A stretch of 64,000 bases of DNA from Tamlana sp. I1 (GCF_015355625.1 NZ_JACLAF010000010.1:62001-126000), one strand, 5' to 3'; shown: positions 25,116-36,984, counted from the stretch's first letter. Program-made: numbers and translations. Notes: generated from the sequence alone by a model not told the origin.

Positions 25116-25419
25116 AGATTAATATTTTGGTCGAGTCAATATTATTTTTTAGAACAGGATTTTTTATCGAAGCGTTGGTTAGTAAATCTACTTTTCTTTG
25201 AAAAAAATGTTCAAATTTATCCCAAATACTCATAAGACTTTCTCCTCGTTCTATTGGGTCGTCATTATCTATTTCAATTAACAAATCAATGTCACTGGTA
25301 TTTTCGTCGAATTCATCAGTAATAGAAGAGCCAAATGCATATAAACTCTTAACATTATGTGTTTTGCATAATATTAAAAAATCTGCAACTTTATATTTTA
25401 TAGATTCTTTTAAGTTCAT
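25084..25419 (-). CDS. mntA: MntA-like nucleotidyltransferase antitoxin
   Basis: A 111-residue minimal nucleotidyltransferase. The fold signature is YAFGSSITDEFDENTSDIDL (about residues 28-47), with GS then 11 residues before DID; the often-quoted spacing is 10, so there is one extra residue in this loop. A third acidic position is likely in VDLLTNASI (about 77-85). It would transfer AMP to the HepT tyrosine and silence the toxin. It is the first gene of the pair and overlaps hepT. The neighbouring genes (a lipoprotein and a hybrid kinase) are unrelated, in line with a mobile two-gene module. Confidence 0.9.
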   Translation of the reverse strand: MNLKESIKYKVADFLILCKTHNVKSLYAFGSSITDEFDENTSDIDLLIEIDNDDPIERGESLMSIWDKFEHFFQRKVDLLTNASIKNPVLKNNIDSTKILIYDGQKQEISI

Positions 25420-25569
25420 AATGCTAATATACTTTATTTTTTTTCAAGTTTCATTAGCTCCCATCCAGCTATCATTAACTTACAATTTTCAATTATCAGG
25501 CATTCGATATAATCTTTTATAATCCAGCTTAATCAAAACTAAAAGCAATAAACACTGTTATTTATTTAC

Positions 25570-26973
25570 TCATTTTGAATACTTTATCAAAAGTGCTTTA
25601 AGTTTTGAAATTTCAATAGGTTTGGCTAGAAAATCATCAATTCCAGATTCTTTAGCTCTTATAATATCTTCTTCAAAAGCACTTGCTGAAACTGCTATTA
25701 TTGGCGTTTTATTTGTTATGTATTTGTTTGTTTCTTTTATAAGTTTTGTTGCTTCATAACCATCCATATCTGGCATATAAATATCCATAAATATTAAGTC
25801 GAAATCTAAAATTTTATAAAGTTCAACAGCTTCTAAACCATTTTTAACAAAAGTACAATCGGCACCTTGTTTCTCTAATAATGCTTTAATAACTTTTTGA
25901 TTTGTTCTGCTGTCTTCCGCAACTAATACATCTAACTTATTTCGTAATACAGGTTTGCTTTCTATTACATCTGTTTTTACATTTAAAGTCTTCTTCAGTT
26001 GTAATCCAAAATAGAACGCCGAGCCTTCATTTTCTTTACTTTCAAGCTGAAGTTCGCCTCCCATAAATTCAACAAGTTGATGCGAAATTGAAAGCCCCAT
26101 ACCTCCACCACGATAATCACGATATAAAACCGATTGAGATACATCGTCATGGTTATTAAAAATATAGTGTACTTCATCGGGACGCATACCTACGCCTGTG
26201 TCTTTAACATAAAAAGTTAAAAATAAATCATCATTATCTGCAATGGTTTGATCGACAATTACAGAAACTGTCCCCGAATTTGTAAACTTTATAGCGTTAT
26301 TTATTAAGTTAATAAGCACTTGCTGTATTTTAGAAGAATCGGCTAAAACTAAAAATTTCCCTTTTTCTTCTGATAAAAATTTATATTCAAAACCTAAGCC
26401 TTTCTCTAAAGCTTGGTATTCAAAAACTTTAAAAAGTTTTAATAAATCGGCTTTTAAATCAACCGATTTCAAATTCAATTTTAAATTTCCGCGTTCAACC
26501 AAAGCATTATCGGCTATCATATTTACCAATTGCAAGATGTGTAGTGAAGAATACTCGGCTATTTCTACTTCAGCCATTTGATCGGTGTCTAAATCGGCTT
26601 GTTTCAACATATTTAGCATACCTAAAACGGTACTTAACGGCGTACGAATTTCGTAACTCATATTCGCTAAATAAATGGATTTTTGATCGGCAACAATTTC
26701 GGCAGTTTCTAAATTGCGCTTCAATTCATCAATACGCAATTTTAAATTTGCTCTAACCACATCATTTTTTAGCTGATTTTTAAAAAAATATTGCAAGCCA
26801 AATACCTGAAGTACAGCAAGAACAAATAAAAATCCTGCAGCACAATCTGTGTATATTTTTTTCTCTAAAAAAAGAAATCCAATACTAAGAATTGATACGA
26901 TACTTAAAAAAATCAAGAATGATAATTTGTATTTTTTCTTAATGGATTTAATGAATTTTGGGACTAACCTCAT
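25570..26973 (-). CDS. Hybrid sensor kinase-like protein lacking the phospho-accepting histidine
   Basis: A 467-residue protein. Two membrane helices (about 18-35 and 42-61) are followed by a coiled segment, an H-box region, a HATPase_c domain and a receiver. The H-box reads ANMSYEIRTPLSTVLGML; the usual SHEIRTPL has a histidine where this protein has Tyr107 (codon at 26653-26655). The ATP-binding boxes look intact: INLINNAIKF (N), VKDTGVGM (G1), GGGMGLSISHQLVE (G2). The receiver (about 348-466) keeps Asp397 in FMDIYMPDMDG and Lys in FLAKPI. It may be a pseudokinase, a phosphatase, or a receiver fed by another kinase. There is no periplasmic domain to speak of. Confidence 0.9.
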   Translation of the reverse strand: MRLVPKFIKSIKKKYKLSFLIFLSIVSILSIGFLFLEKKIYTDCAAGFLFVLAVLQVFGLQYFFKNQLKNDVVRANLKLRIDELKRNLETAEIVADQKSIYLANMSYEIRTPLSTVLGMLNMLKQADLDTDQMAEVEIAEYSSLHILQLVNMIADNALVERGNLKLNLKSVDLKADLLKLFKVFEYQALEKGLGFEYKFLSEEKGKFLVLADSSKIQQVLINLINNAIKFTNSGTVSVIVDQTIADNDDLFLTFYVKDTGVGMRPDEVHYIFNNHDDVSQSVLYRDYRGGGMGLSISHQLVEFMGGELQLESKENEGSAFYFGLQLKKTLNVKTDVIESKPVLRNKLDVLVAEDSRTNQKVIKALLEKQGADCTFVKNGLEAVELYKILDFDLIFMDIYMPDMDGYEATKLIKETNKYITNKTPIIAVSASAFEEDIIRAKESGIDDFLAKPIEISKLKALLIKYSK

Positions 26974-27017
26974 GGAGCATCGCTTTTAGCAAACATATCT
27001 CTAATATACTAAATTAA

Positions 27018-27025
27018 CAAAACTA
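27018..27025 (-). promoter_or_regulatory. -7 element for the hybrid kinase gene
   Basis: On the minus strand the bases read TAGTTTTG, an exact TAnnTTTG match, 44 bases before the start codon at 26973. No TTTG box lies at the usual spacing. Confidence 0.4.
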
Positions 27026-27070
27026 ATAATGGCTTACAAAAGACCTTTTTATGCTAAATTTCATTATTTT

Positions 27071-27078
27071 TAGTTTTG
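27071..27078 (+). promoter_or_regulatory. -7 element for guaC
   Basis: TAGTTTTG matches TAnnTTTG and lies 26 bases before the ATG at 27105. It lies downstream of the earlier in-frame ATG at 27051, which supports the shorter protein. Confidence 0.55.
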
Positions 27079-27104
27079 GCAAAGAAATTAATACAAGAGA
27101 ATTT

Positions 27105-28145
27105 ATGAGAATTGAGTATGATATTAAATTAGGTTTTAAAGATGTGATGATAAGACCAAAAAGGTCGACTCTAAAAAGTAGATCTGAAGTTAGTTTAGAA
27201 CGTGATTTTAAATTTCTACACAGCCCAGTTACCTGGTCTGGAATCCCAATTATTGCAGCAAATATGGATACTGTAGGGACTTTTGAAATGGCCAGAGCCT
27301 TATCGAATAAAAATATATTCACGGCCATTCATAAACATTATTCTATAAAAGAATGGACTGCCTTTTTAACAAATCCACCAAAAAACATAGAAAACAATAT
27401 TGCGGTAAGCACAGGAACTAGTGAAAACGACATCCAGAAGCTTATTGAAATCTTTAAAATTAACCCGAATTTAAATTTTATTTGTATTGATGTTGCCAAT
27501 GGCTATTCTGAACATTTTACTGAATTTGTAAGAAAGACCAGAGCTCAATTTCCTGAAAAAGTAATTATTGCAGGCAATGTGGTTACTGGCGAAATGGTTG
27601 AAGAATTACTTATTTCTGGTGCCGATATTGTAAAAGTTGGCATAGGCCCTGGCTCGGTTTGTACAACGCGTGTAAAAACCGGTGTTGGTTATCCGCAACT
27701 TTCCGCTATTATTGAATGTGCCGATGCAGCTCATGGCTTAGGAGGCCAAATTATAAGTGATGGTGGTTGCTCCACGCCAGGCGATATTGCCAAGGCTTTT
27801 GGAGCTGGAGCAGATTTTGTTATGCTTGGTGGTATGTTAGCTGGCCATGATGAAAGCGGCGGCGAAATTATTGAAAAAAATGGTCAAGCTTATAGAAAAT
27901 TCTACGGAATGAGTTCTGCAACCGCGATGGAAAAACATGTAGGCGGCGTTGCTGAATATAGAGCTAGTGAAGGCAAAACGGTTGAAGTACCCTATAAAGG
28001 TGCTGTTGAAAATACTCTACAAGATATTTTAGGTGGTTTACGAAGTACATGCACCTATGTTGGCGCTTCAAGGTTGAAAGAACTCACCAAACGCACTACG
28101 TTTATTCGTGTTAATGAACAAGAAAACAGGGTGTATACGAATTAA
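27105..28145 (+). CDS. guaC: GMP reductase
   Basis: A 346-residue NADPH-dependent enzyme that deaminates GMP to IMP in purine salvage. The start at 27105 gives [20 protein letters not shown], matching the usual N-terminus and length (E. coli has 347). An upstream ATG at 27051 would add 18 hydrophobic residues and precedes the promoter element. The catalytic cysteine is in [20 protein letters not shown], the flexible region is [20 protein letters not shown], and [16 protein letters not shown] is the IMP-binding loop. The lack of CBS domains and the CTTR sequence separate it from IMP dehydrogenase. It is transcribed alone. Confidence 0.96.
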   Translation: MRIEYDIKLGFKDVMIRPKRSTLKSRSEVSLERDFKFLHSPVTWSGIPIIAANMDTVGTFEMARALSNKNIFTAIHKHYSIKEWTAFLTNPPKNIENNIAVSTGTSENDIQKLIEIFKINPNLNFICIDVANGYSEHFTEFVRKTRAQFPEKVIIAGNVVTGEMVEELLISGADIVKVGIGPGSVCTTRVKTGVGYPQLSAIIECADAAHGLGGQIISDGGCSTPGDIAKAFGAGADFVMLGGMLAGHDESGGEIIEKNGQAYRKFYGMSSATAMEKHVGGVAEYRASEGKTVEVPYKGAVENTLQDILGGLRSTCTYVGASRLKELTKRTTFIRVNEQENRVYTN

Positions 28146-28149
28146 GTCT

Positions 28150-29367
28150 TTAAATAATTTCGCCTGTAGAACCTGTTTTATGTGGCGTTAATTTGAAAAC
28201 ATAATCGGGGTTTAAAAGGCCTTCTTCCTTTCGGTGTGACACATATAAAATCGCTGTTTTACTTTCGGAAGCTATTTTATTGACTAGCTCCGAAAATATT
28301 TCGGCATCAGAGTCGTCTAGACCATTTGTAGGTTCATCTAAAATAAGTAAAGGCGGATGTTTCACCATGGCTCTTGCAATTAAAACCAAACGTTGATGCC
28401 CTATGGACAAAGATAAAAAGTCTTTGTCTTTAACCTCAAACAACCCCAACATACGCAACCAATCATGAGCTATAAAACGTTGTCGCTCGGTTGGGAATTT
28501 ATACAGTCCGATGGAATCATAAAAACCTGATAATAGCATTTTTTCAACCGAATCTAATCTTCGAAAACCTCGTAATACTTCAGCAGAAAAATGTCCGATA
28601 TTATTTTTTATCTCCCAAACGCTTTCCCCCTGCCCTTTTTGCATACCAAACAACACAATATTTTGTCCGTATGCTTTAGGATTATCACCTGTAATTAAGG
28701 TAATAAGCGTACTTTTTCCCGAACCATTAGGCCCCATGAGTTGCCAAAATTCGCCAGGTTTAATTTCCCAACAAATTTCATTTAAAATAGCTCGATCTCC
28801 GTAATGAATTTTAACATGGTTGAATTTTACCAAAGAATCAAAACGAGCTTCAACCAGGTGTTCTGGTTTTGGTAAAGCATTAATGAAGACTTTCTTTTTT
28901 GAAGTTTTTTGTAAATCTTCAACTTTTACAAATTGCTTATTCTGTATTTGATAAATTTCAGAAATAAAAGGTAAAATATCTCGTTTTCTGGTTGAAATTT
29001 GAACTATTGAAACCATTTCACTTAAATACGAGAAAGCTTTTACAATAGCAACTTGTGAAGCGGCATCTAAACTATCAAACACATTATCCACAATAATACA
29101 TTCCGGATTTTGAGCAATGATATGATTTAGCAGTGCTTTTTTTCGTTCGCCTTCCGAGGAAAACTGCAAACTATTTTTTGTGCTTGTTTCAACATCAAAA
29201 TGACCATGACGCATTTCTTCTTGAATGAATTTATTAAGGGTAATTTCAGAAAAAAGCATGGCTTTTAAATCTGCTAAACTTTCAATAAGTTCACCATTAA
29301 GAATTTTATCAATAAGTTGATGCTTATCATCTTTATTAGAAATATAAAGCGCGATATGTTTCATCAA
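28150..29367 (-). CDS. Two-half ABC ATPase (ModF-like), first half without P-loop
   Basis: A 405-residue cytoplasmic protein of two ABC halves. The second half (about 180-395) is complete: GPNGSGKSTLITLITG (Walker A), LSIGHQRLVLIARAMV (signature, with I for the usual G), LLILDEPTNGLD (Walker B) and a switch His in LYVSHRKEEG. The first half (about 1-165) keeps a signature-like FSSEGERKKALL and a Walker-B-like CIIVDNVFDSLD, but no Walker A motif is present. ModF/PhrA-type proteins have this two-half layout. No permease gene is nearby, so the partner or role (transport, repair, translation) is unknown. It is convergent with guaC, with four bases between them. Confidence 0.85.
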   Translation of the reverse strand: MMKHIALYISNKDDKHQLIDKILNGELIESLADLKAMLFSEITLNKFIQEEMRHGHFDVETSTKNSLQFSSEGERKKALLNHIIAQNPECIIVDNVFDSLDAASQVAIVKAFSYLSEMVSIVQISTRKRDILPFISEIYQIQNKQFVKVEDLQKTSKKKVFINALPKPEHLVEARFDSLVKFNHVKIHYGDRAILNEICWEIKPGEFWQLMGPNGSGKSTLITLITGDNPKAYGQNIVLFGMQKGQGESVWEIKNNIGHFSAEVLRGFRRLDSVEKMLLSGFYDSIGLYKFPTERQRFIAHDWLRMLGLFEVKDKDFLSLSIGHQRLVLIARAMVKHPPLLILDEPTNGLDDSDAEIFSELVNKIASESKTAILYVSHRKEEGLLNPDYVFKLTPHKTGSTGEII

Positions 29368-29402
29368 AATATTGAAATAAGATAATTACCTAAATAGGGA
29401 AA

Positions 29403-30263
29403 TTACAAATTTTTTGTGTGAAATGGCACTAAGCCTTCTATAGGTCTACGTTCAAAATTACCAACTTTAAAGCCCATTTCTTCTGCTACAGCATGAATTT
29501 CGTCTTGAGCAAAAAATGCGATAGATCCAGCAAAATGAACAGGAACGGTTTTAAGTTCTTCCTTATACTGCATGATCATATTTTTAGCAAAAAGTCTGAT
29601 ACCATCTTTAATTAAATTTACAATGTATTCAGAATCTTTATTTAAAAACATAAACTCGGCAAAATTTGCTAAATAAGCATTCGCATTAGGTTGTTTGTAA
29701 ATATTGTATTTGATGTAATCGGACTCTAAATTATATTTTGAACCAAAGGCTAGCTTCACGGTTTCTGGCATGTGATCAAAATAATAATCTCTTATTAATT
29801 GTTTACCGTAATAGTTTCCAGAAGCATCGTCCATTAATATATAACCTAAAGAATTTATACGTTGATGAAGTTTTTCACCATCGTAGTAACTGCAGTTAGA
29901 CCCTGTTCCCATTATACAAACAACAGCAGCTTCAGTAGGATTGCTAATTGTGGCGTAAACAGCAGCTAAAGTATCTTCGTTTACTTCTACTTCTGCATTT
30001 ACAAATATTTTTTGAAGCACACTTTTTAATAAAAGTCTTGGTTTTTCGGTACCGCAGCCTGCTCCATAGAAAAAAATATGGGTAACACTATCTCTATTCT
30101 TTTTTAAGTCTTTATTTTTTTTAATTATTTTTTCGAGTTTCTTCTCGGGAAGTATAGCCGGGTTAAGACCTTTAGTTCGAATTTTTTCTAATAATTGGTT
30201 TCCATTATTATCAACTGCAATCCAATCGGATTTTGTAGAACCACTATCAACAATTAAAATCAT
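29403..30263 (-). CDS. N-acetylglucosamine kinase-like protein (BadF/BcrA ATPase family), paralogue 1
   Basis: A 286-residue sugar kinase of the BcrAD/BadFG superfamily. The ATP-site phosphate-1 loop is IVDSGSTKSDWIAVD (residues 4-18); the sugar-binding segment includes KGLNPAILPE, YGAGCG and VVCIMGTGSNCSYYDG; HFAGSIAFFAQDEI is the adenosine loop. The second phosphate region reads LMDDASGNYYGK, whereas its paralogue at 43013-43864 has the more usual LMDEGSGNYFGK, so a conserved Glu-Gly pair is changed to Asp-Ala. It follows pfkA-gap on the same strand but a terminator separates it from gap. Substrate could be GlcNAc or another amino sugar. Confidence 0.85.
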   Translation of the reverse strand: MILIVDSGSTKSDWIAVDNNGNQLLEKIRTKGLNPAILPEKKLEKIIKKNKDLKKNRDSVTHIFFYGAGCGTEKPRLLLKSVLQKIFVNAEVEVNEDTLAAVYATISNPTEAAVVCIMGTGSNCSYYDGEKLHQRINSLGYILMDDASGNYYGKQLIRDYYFDHMPETVKLAFGSKYNLESDYIKYNIYKQPNANAYLANFAEFMFLNKDSEYIVNLIKDGIRLFAKNMIMQYKEELKTVPVHFAGSIAFFAQDEIHAVAEEMGFKVGNFERRPIEGLVPFHTKNL

Positions 30264-30280
30264 AAGTTTAGTTTAGAGAT

Positions 30281-30329
30281 AAAAAAACTCCACAGATCAC
30301 TGTGTTTTAAACACAAAACTCTGTGGAGT
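30281..30329 (-). terminator. Rho-independent terminator downstream of gap
   Basis: On the minus strand ACTCCACAGA pairs with TCTGTGGAGT; an inner TGTGTTTAAAACACA hairpin strengthens it, and seven T follow. It would end pfkA-gap transcripts, fully or in part, before the downstream kinase gene. Confidence 0.88.
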
Positions 30330-30348
30330 TGTATTAGTTTAATATAAA

Positions 30349-32357
<2,009 letters not shown>

Positions 32358-32502
32358 TAGTTTTGTTATTTAGTGTTGTAAAATTAGTAAACTAAAACCA
32401 TATTTCTATAACATAAATCATATTTTACAACGACAACTAAAACTACAACGTTTTAGTTGATAAAAAAATTCTAATAATCTAAAAATGACCATAAAAAGTA
32501 AG

Positions 32503-35500
32503 CTATTTATCGGTTTTTTCTTTGACTGAAATGTAATTTGGTAGCGCTTTTTCTTCTTTTGAATCTAGATTTTCATCAGTTTGAAGGGGTTCTGATTTTG
32601 AGCTTTTAAGAATTTTATAAATCAGTTCTTTGAAGGTGTCAAAATCGACACTATATGCAATTCCTATACCTTGCGTGTAGCCTATTTTTTCTCCGAAATT
32701 TCGAATACTATTTTCTCTATTAAATACATTGGCTGTTAAATTGCCTTCATCATTTAATAAAAAGGCTATTTCAACATCGCCAGCAACCACAGATTGCGTA
32801 GCACCGCTTCCGCCTACTGGCACCCCTACTTTACCATTAATAACCACGCGGTCGGTAATTTGAGTTTGTAAGGTTACCCCAACCCGATCTTCCGATTGGT
32901 AATCTGGCGTTGTTTGCCCAGCTTCATAATTTAAGCCTATATTTAATTTACTATCGCCTCCTGTAAAAATACCATTAATGATACCGTTAAGTCGCTCTGC
33001 AATGGTTCCTGAAAAACTAAGATCATTTAATCCGCTAGAAAATGATGACGTGGATAATAAATATAACGCCTGATTTTGTTTATCTTCTTTAGATTGTAAT
33101 CGGTAATTTAACTCTGATTTTACGGTTGAATTCACATTTGGAAATTCGAAACTAAATTCTGGTTCTGGCTGTTCCAAATCTCCAACCAAAGCAATATGTA
33201 ACTCGACAGGAATACTTCTACTAATTGGTGTATCTAATAAAGGAGAAGGATTAGCTCGTGTTTTATATATGGCCGACATATCTATTTGAGCTTTTAATGG
33301 GTCGCCTTCCCAAGCAATGGTTCCACCGGGTTGTACGATAAATTCCTTTTGAACCAAACCACCATAAGCAAAATTATAAACCCCTTCGAATACGGAAAAA
33401 TCACCCCACATATTAAATTTTCCGTTGGTGTTAATTTCAACTAATAATCCGCCACGACCACGTCCTTTTAATGAATGTCCTGTACTTTTATCGATGATAA
33501 GCTGGACTTCAGCATCTTCAGTAACATCTAAATCAAAATCTAGTTCAAGTCCTGTTATTTCCTTAAATACTAATTCTATACCTTGTTCTTTAGCTAATTT
33601 TTCTTCTTTAGTAATAAAGTGCATATATGAATTATCGCCAAATGATTCCGAATCACTTAGCGGGATATTAAACACCGTTCCTTTTTTTGTTTCACCCGTA
33701 ACTTTTATAACGAGTTGCTCGGTTGGCCCATAAATGCTAGCACGACCACCTATAAAACCTGTTCCGAAATACAAGGCATCTTCAGATTCTTTGGTATCTA
33801 AAACCACTAATCGTGGCGTATTAATATCTAAACCCAAATTCCATTTGGAAAAATTAACATGTTTAATAAAACCGTTTAATTGGCCTCCTGAACCATATTT
33901 ACTATCTGTTATATCAATTTTATTAAAATTAAATGTTTGATTTTTTAAAGTAAGTGAAGACCCTTCAGCAAAATCGTAATCTACATTTAAATACGGTACT
34001 CCTAAGCCTGCGTTATTTAAGATTAATTCACCATTAAAATCTGGACGCTTTAAATTACCAACAATATTAACTTTACCAGTAGCATTTCCTCGAATATCAG
34101 ATAAAACGGTATACAACAGCGCATTTAAAGGATTTAAATCGAAATCTTCAAAATCTAGATCGACATCTATATTCGTTTGTTTTCCTATAATATTTATACC
34201 GCCTTGGGCGTGAAAAGATTTCTCTAAATCGTTTTTTATTGTAGCATCGACATTATAATGGGTTAGCGATTCGTTTCCTGTAATTTCAGCATCAAAAGAC
34301 CCTAAATTAAATTCATTAATTTTTAAATCGTTAATTACAATAGCAGAACTTGGTATGTAACTCCCATTTTGCTGTAAAATTTCCAACTTACCATTAACAC
34401 GACCTTCAAATTTTAAACTATCTAATTCGGGAAGCACCTTATCTAAGTTGATGTTTGCAAAATTGAGTTTAATATCTTTTTGCGTAGAATCTTTAACAAA
34501 ACCAGACAAATTAATGACTTCATTACCGTGGTTTACAACAAACTTCTCGATATCAAAATGTGCTAATTTTTTATCGAAAATGATTTTATGGAATTTGTCA
34601 TTTCTTTCATTAATATTCCATTTGTGATTCTTAATTGTAAAATCGGATTTTTTAAAGCCCACAACCGATTCGTTGATGTCGTTTATAGTATGATAAAAAT
34701 TCAAATTATATGTATCATCATTACGCTTACCACCAACAATTTCGGTACGCATAAAAAGTGTATCATTAACCGTAACATTTAATAAACTGAATTTAGACAA
34801 ACTGTAATACTTTGTATTTAAGCTATCGGCTTCCAAATAGGTATCAAATAGAGGGTTGCCGTTATCGGCTTGTATTTCAACATTATTTATAAAGTAATCT
34901 TTGTATTCAATTTTTGGCGACCTGAAAGTGAGTTTAAATTTGCTCTCGTCGCTCTCTACATGACCGCGAATAAAAGTGTTTGTAGCAAGTTTAACTTCGG
35001 GGTAAAGCACTTCAACTATTTTATTATAAATTCTGAAATTAAAATCTATATGCTGATCTAGCGCGACTTCATCTCGTAAATAATTAGAGTAAACGTAACC
35101 AATGGAGTTTTTAAATATTTTCTTTAAATCTTTTAAGAAAAATCGGCCATTAAAATCGCCTTGAATAATGTCTGGGGAATTAAAAGAAACATAACGTTCT
35201 TCATTTTCAAATCTAGAAGTTACTTCAAATTTATCAAAAGAATAACTATCATTTTCATTAGTATAAACCGTGTTTCTAAAGGTTATTTTACCGTAAGCAT
35301 CATCAAAACTTCCAGCATTCATATTCATATTTACTCTACTTTTTAGAATAGAAATGCTATCTCTTTTTATAAAATTTAAAGTGTTTAAATCGGCATAATC
35401 AACAACCGCTTCGAAATCGTATTTTTTAACCTTTTCAGAAAAATCTACCAACCCTAAAAAATTAAGTTTTAAATTTTGATCGTTAACAATTAGGCTTCCG

Positions 35501-36984
35501 TCGAAAATATTATTCATCACATTACCTGCGACTTTAATGCCACTGTAATTGTAATTATTAAATTCTACCTGAAACACATCGCCTTTAACTTGAGTATCGA
35601 TTTTTTCGGGGGTAAATCCTTTTCCGTTAACATCAAAATTTAATGAGCCAATACCAACTTTCGGGTTGTTTAAAAAGGAGCCAAAATCGAAGTTTTCAAA
35701 AATGATATTTCCTTTATAGGCACCATTATCGATATCGTTAATTTTATCGATTTCAAGGTTTGAATCAACAATACCTATATCGGTATTTACCCTTATATCG
35801 GCGACTACTTTTTTTGAAGTAATAACTGTATTTCCGCGAATATTAAATTTCCCAACCCTATCAAAAGTCGAAGGGATTGCACGCCCTAAAATATTAGGAA
35901 GCAAATGATTTAGTTCGCTATAGGTTGAAGACAAATTGGAAAAATACCCGTTCATATAAAAATTATCGGGCTCTTTATTAAACAGGTTTTTAAATAAAAT
36001 GTTTCCGTTAACTTTTGTTCTAGAGCTAGTAGATAAGTTCAAATTTGTCATTTGCAAATCGTTCAAAGTACCCGATAATTCCACATCAAATTTTGCATGA
36101 AGATTATGCCCGAACTCATTATATAAAACATTCAACTCGTCTAACAAAATATCAGAATTTGTAAATTTTGCTGAAATTAAAACCTTATCTGTAAAAAACT
36201 GTAAATCTTCACGCTTGTAATCAAATCGCAAAGTGCCTTTTAAAATAGAATTTGCTGTTTTAATTTGAAGGTTATCAAAGGTCATATCGGTTAAGGTGTA
36301 TGCGAAATTGGTCATCATATTCTTAACCACCAAGCCTCTACTATCTTCAAAAGACAGGGTATTTATTCGCGTACTTACATCACTGCCATCAATTAAAAGA
36401 TTTGTAGCATTTATATTTAAATCCTTTAGAAACAGTAATCTTGGGTTGTCTCTATTTTCATCAGTAAAACTAAAAATGGAGTTGTATATTGAAATATCGC
36501 TAGACGATAATAAAAAGTTACTTTTTACTTTTTCGGGGTTATCACTTTCAAATTTATGAACAAAAACATCTAAATTAGTTTCGGTTTCATCTTTATAAGT
36601 CTTCACATTAAAGGCTAGTCCTTCAACATCGATATCGCCGAATACTAAATTGCCTTGTATTAAATTTCTAAAACTTAAAACCGATGTGTTTAATTCTTCA
36701 ACACTAATTAAAGTGTCCTTTTTATAATCTTCTATGTAAATTTTCTTCAACTCAATATCGCCGTTAAGCTGCATACTAAGTTTATTAATGAAAATATGCG
36801 TTTTATATTGTTTGTTTAATTTTTCGGTAGCGTAATTCCCAAGGCGTGTTTGTACAAATGGAATAGAGAGAATCAGCACCAAAATGATGAACAACAGCAG
36901 AATAATACCCGCTATTTTTGATAGTATTTTTAGAAATTTCTTGATAGCTGTTAAAATTATAACATTATTAAGGATAAACGGCAT
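32503..36984 (-). CDS. TamB-like translocation/assembly module protein
   Basis: A 1493-residue envelope protein. An N-terminal membrane anchor lies at about residues 23-45 (IAGIILLLFIILVLILSIPF). The following AsmA-like segment (TRLGNYATEKLNKQYKTHIF) leads into more than a thousand residues of beta-rich repeats. Residues about 1050-1460 form the DUF490/TamB C-terminal domain, with FNMWGDFSVFEGVYNFAYGG, PGGTIAWEGDPLKAQIDMSA and LLSTSSFSSGLNDLSF. TamB bridges the periplasm and helps outer-membrane protein insertion or phospholipid transfer. A TamA/BamA partner is not adjacent. It is divergent from tsaD, a gene order I recall from other Flavobacteriaceae. Confidence 0.92.
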   Translation of the reverse strand: MPFILNNVIILTAIKKFLKILSKIAGIILLLFIILVLILSIPFVQTRLGNYATEKLNKQYKTHIFINKLSMQLNGDIELKKIYIEDYKKDTLISVEELNTSVLSFRNLIQGNLVFGDIDVEGLAFNVKTYKDETETNLDVFVHKFESDNPEKVKSNFLLSSSDISIYNSIFSFTDENRDNPRLLFLKDLNINATNLLIDGSDVSTRINTLSFEDSRGLVVKNMMTNFAYTLTDMTFDNLQIKTANSILKGTLRFDYKREDLQFFTDKVLISAKFTNSDILLDELNVLYNEFGHNLHAKFDVELSGTLNDLQMTNLNLSTSSRTKVNGNILFKNLFNKEPDNFYMNGYFSNLSSTYSELNHLLPNILGRAIPSTFDRVGKFNIRGNTVITSKKVVADIRVNTDIGIVDSNLEIDKINDIDNGAYKGNIIFENFDFGSFLNNPKVGIGSLNFDVNGKGFTPEKIDTQVKGDVFQVEFNNYNYSGIKVAGNVMNNIFDGSLIVNDQNLKLNFLGLVDFSEKVKKYDFEAVVDYADLNTLNFIKRDSISILKSRVNMNMNAGSFDDAYGKITFRNTVYTNENDSYSFDKFEVTSRFENEERYVSFNSPDIIQGDFNGRFFLKDLKKIFKNSIGYVYSNYLRDEVALDQHIDFNFRIYNKIVEVLYPEVKLATNTFIRGHVESDESKFKLTFRSPKIEYKDYFINNVEIQADNGNPLFDTYLEADSLNTKYYSLSKFSLLNVTVNDTLFMRTEIVGGKRNDDTYNLNFYHTINDINESVVGFKKSDFTIKNHKWNINERNDKFHKIIFDKKLAHFDIEKFVVNHGNEVINLSGFVKDSTQKDIKLNFANINLDKVLPELDSLKFEGRVNGKLEILQQNGSYIPSSAIVINDLKINEFNLGSFDAEITGNESLTHYNVDATIKNDLEKSFHAQGGINIIGKQTNIDVDLDFEDFDLNPLNALLYTVLSDIRGNATGKVNIVGNLKRPDFNGELILNNAGLGVPYLNVDYDFAEGSSLTLKNQTFNFNKIDITDSKYGSGGQLNGFIKHVNFSKWNLGLDINTPRLVVLDTKESEDALYFGTGFIGGRASIYGPTEQLVIKVTGETKKGTVFNIPLSDSESFGDNSYMHFITKEEKLAKEQGIELVFKEITGLELDFDLDVTEDAEVQLIIDKSTGHSLKGRGRGGLLVEINTNGKFNMWGDFSVFEGVYNFAYGGLVQKEFIVQPGGTIAWEGDPLKAQIDMSAIYKTRANPSPLLDTPISRSIPVELHIALVGDLEQPEPEFSFEFPNVNSTVKSELNYRLQSKEDKQNQALYLLSTSSFSSGLNDLSFSGTIAERLNGIINGIFTGGDSKLNIGLNYEAGQTTPDYQSEDRVGVTLQTQITDRVVINGKVGVPVGGSGATQSVVAGDVEIAFLLNDEGNLTANVFNRENSIRNFGEKIGYTQGIGIAYSVDFDTFKELIYKILKSSKSEPLQTDENLDSKEEKALPNYISVKEKTDK

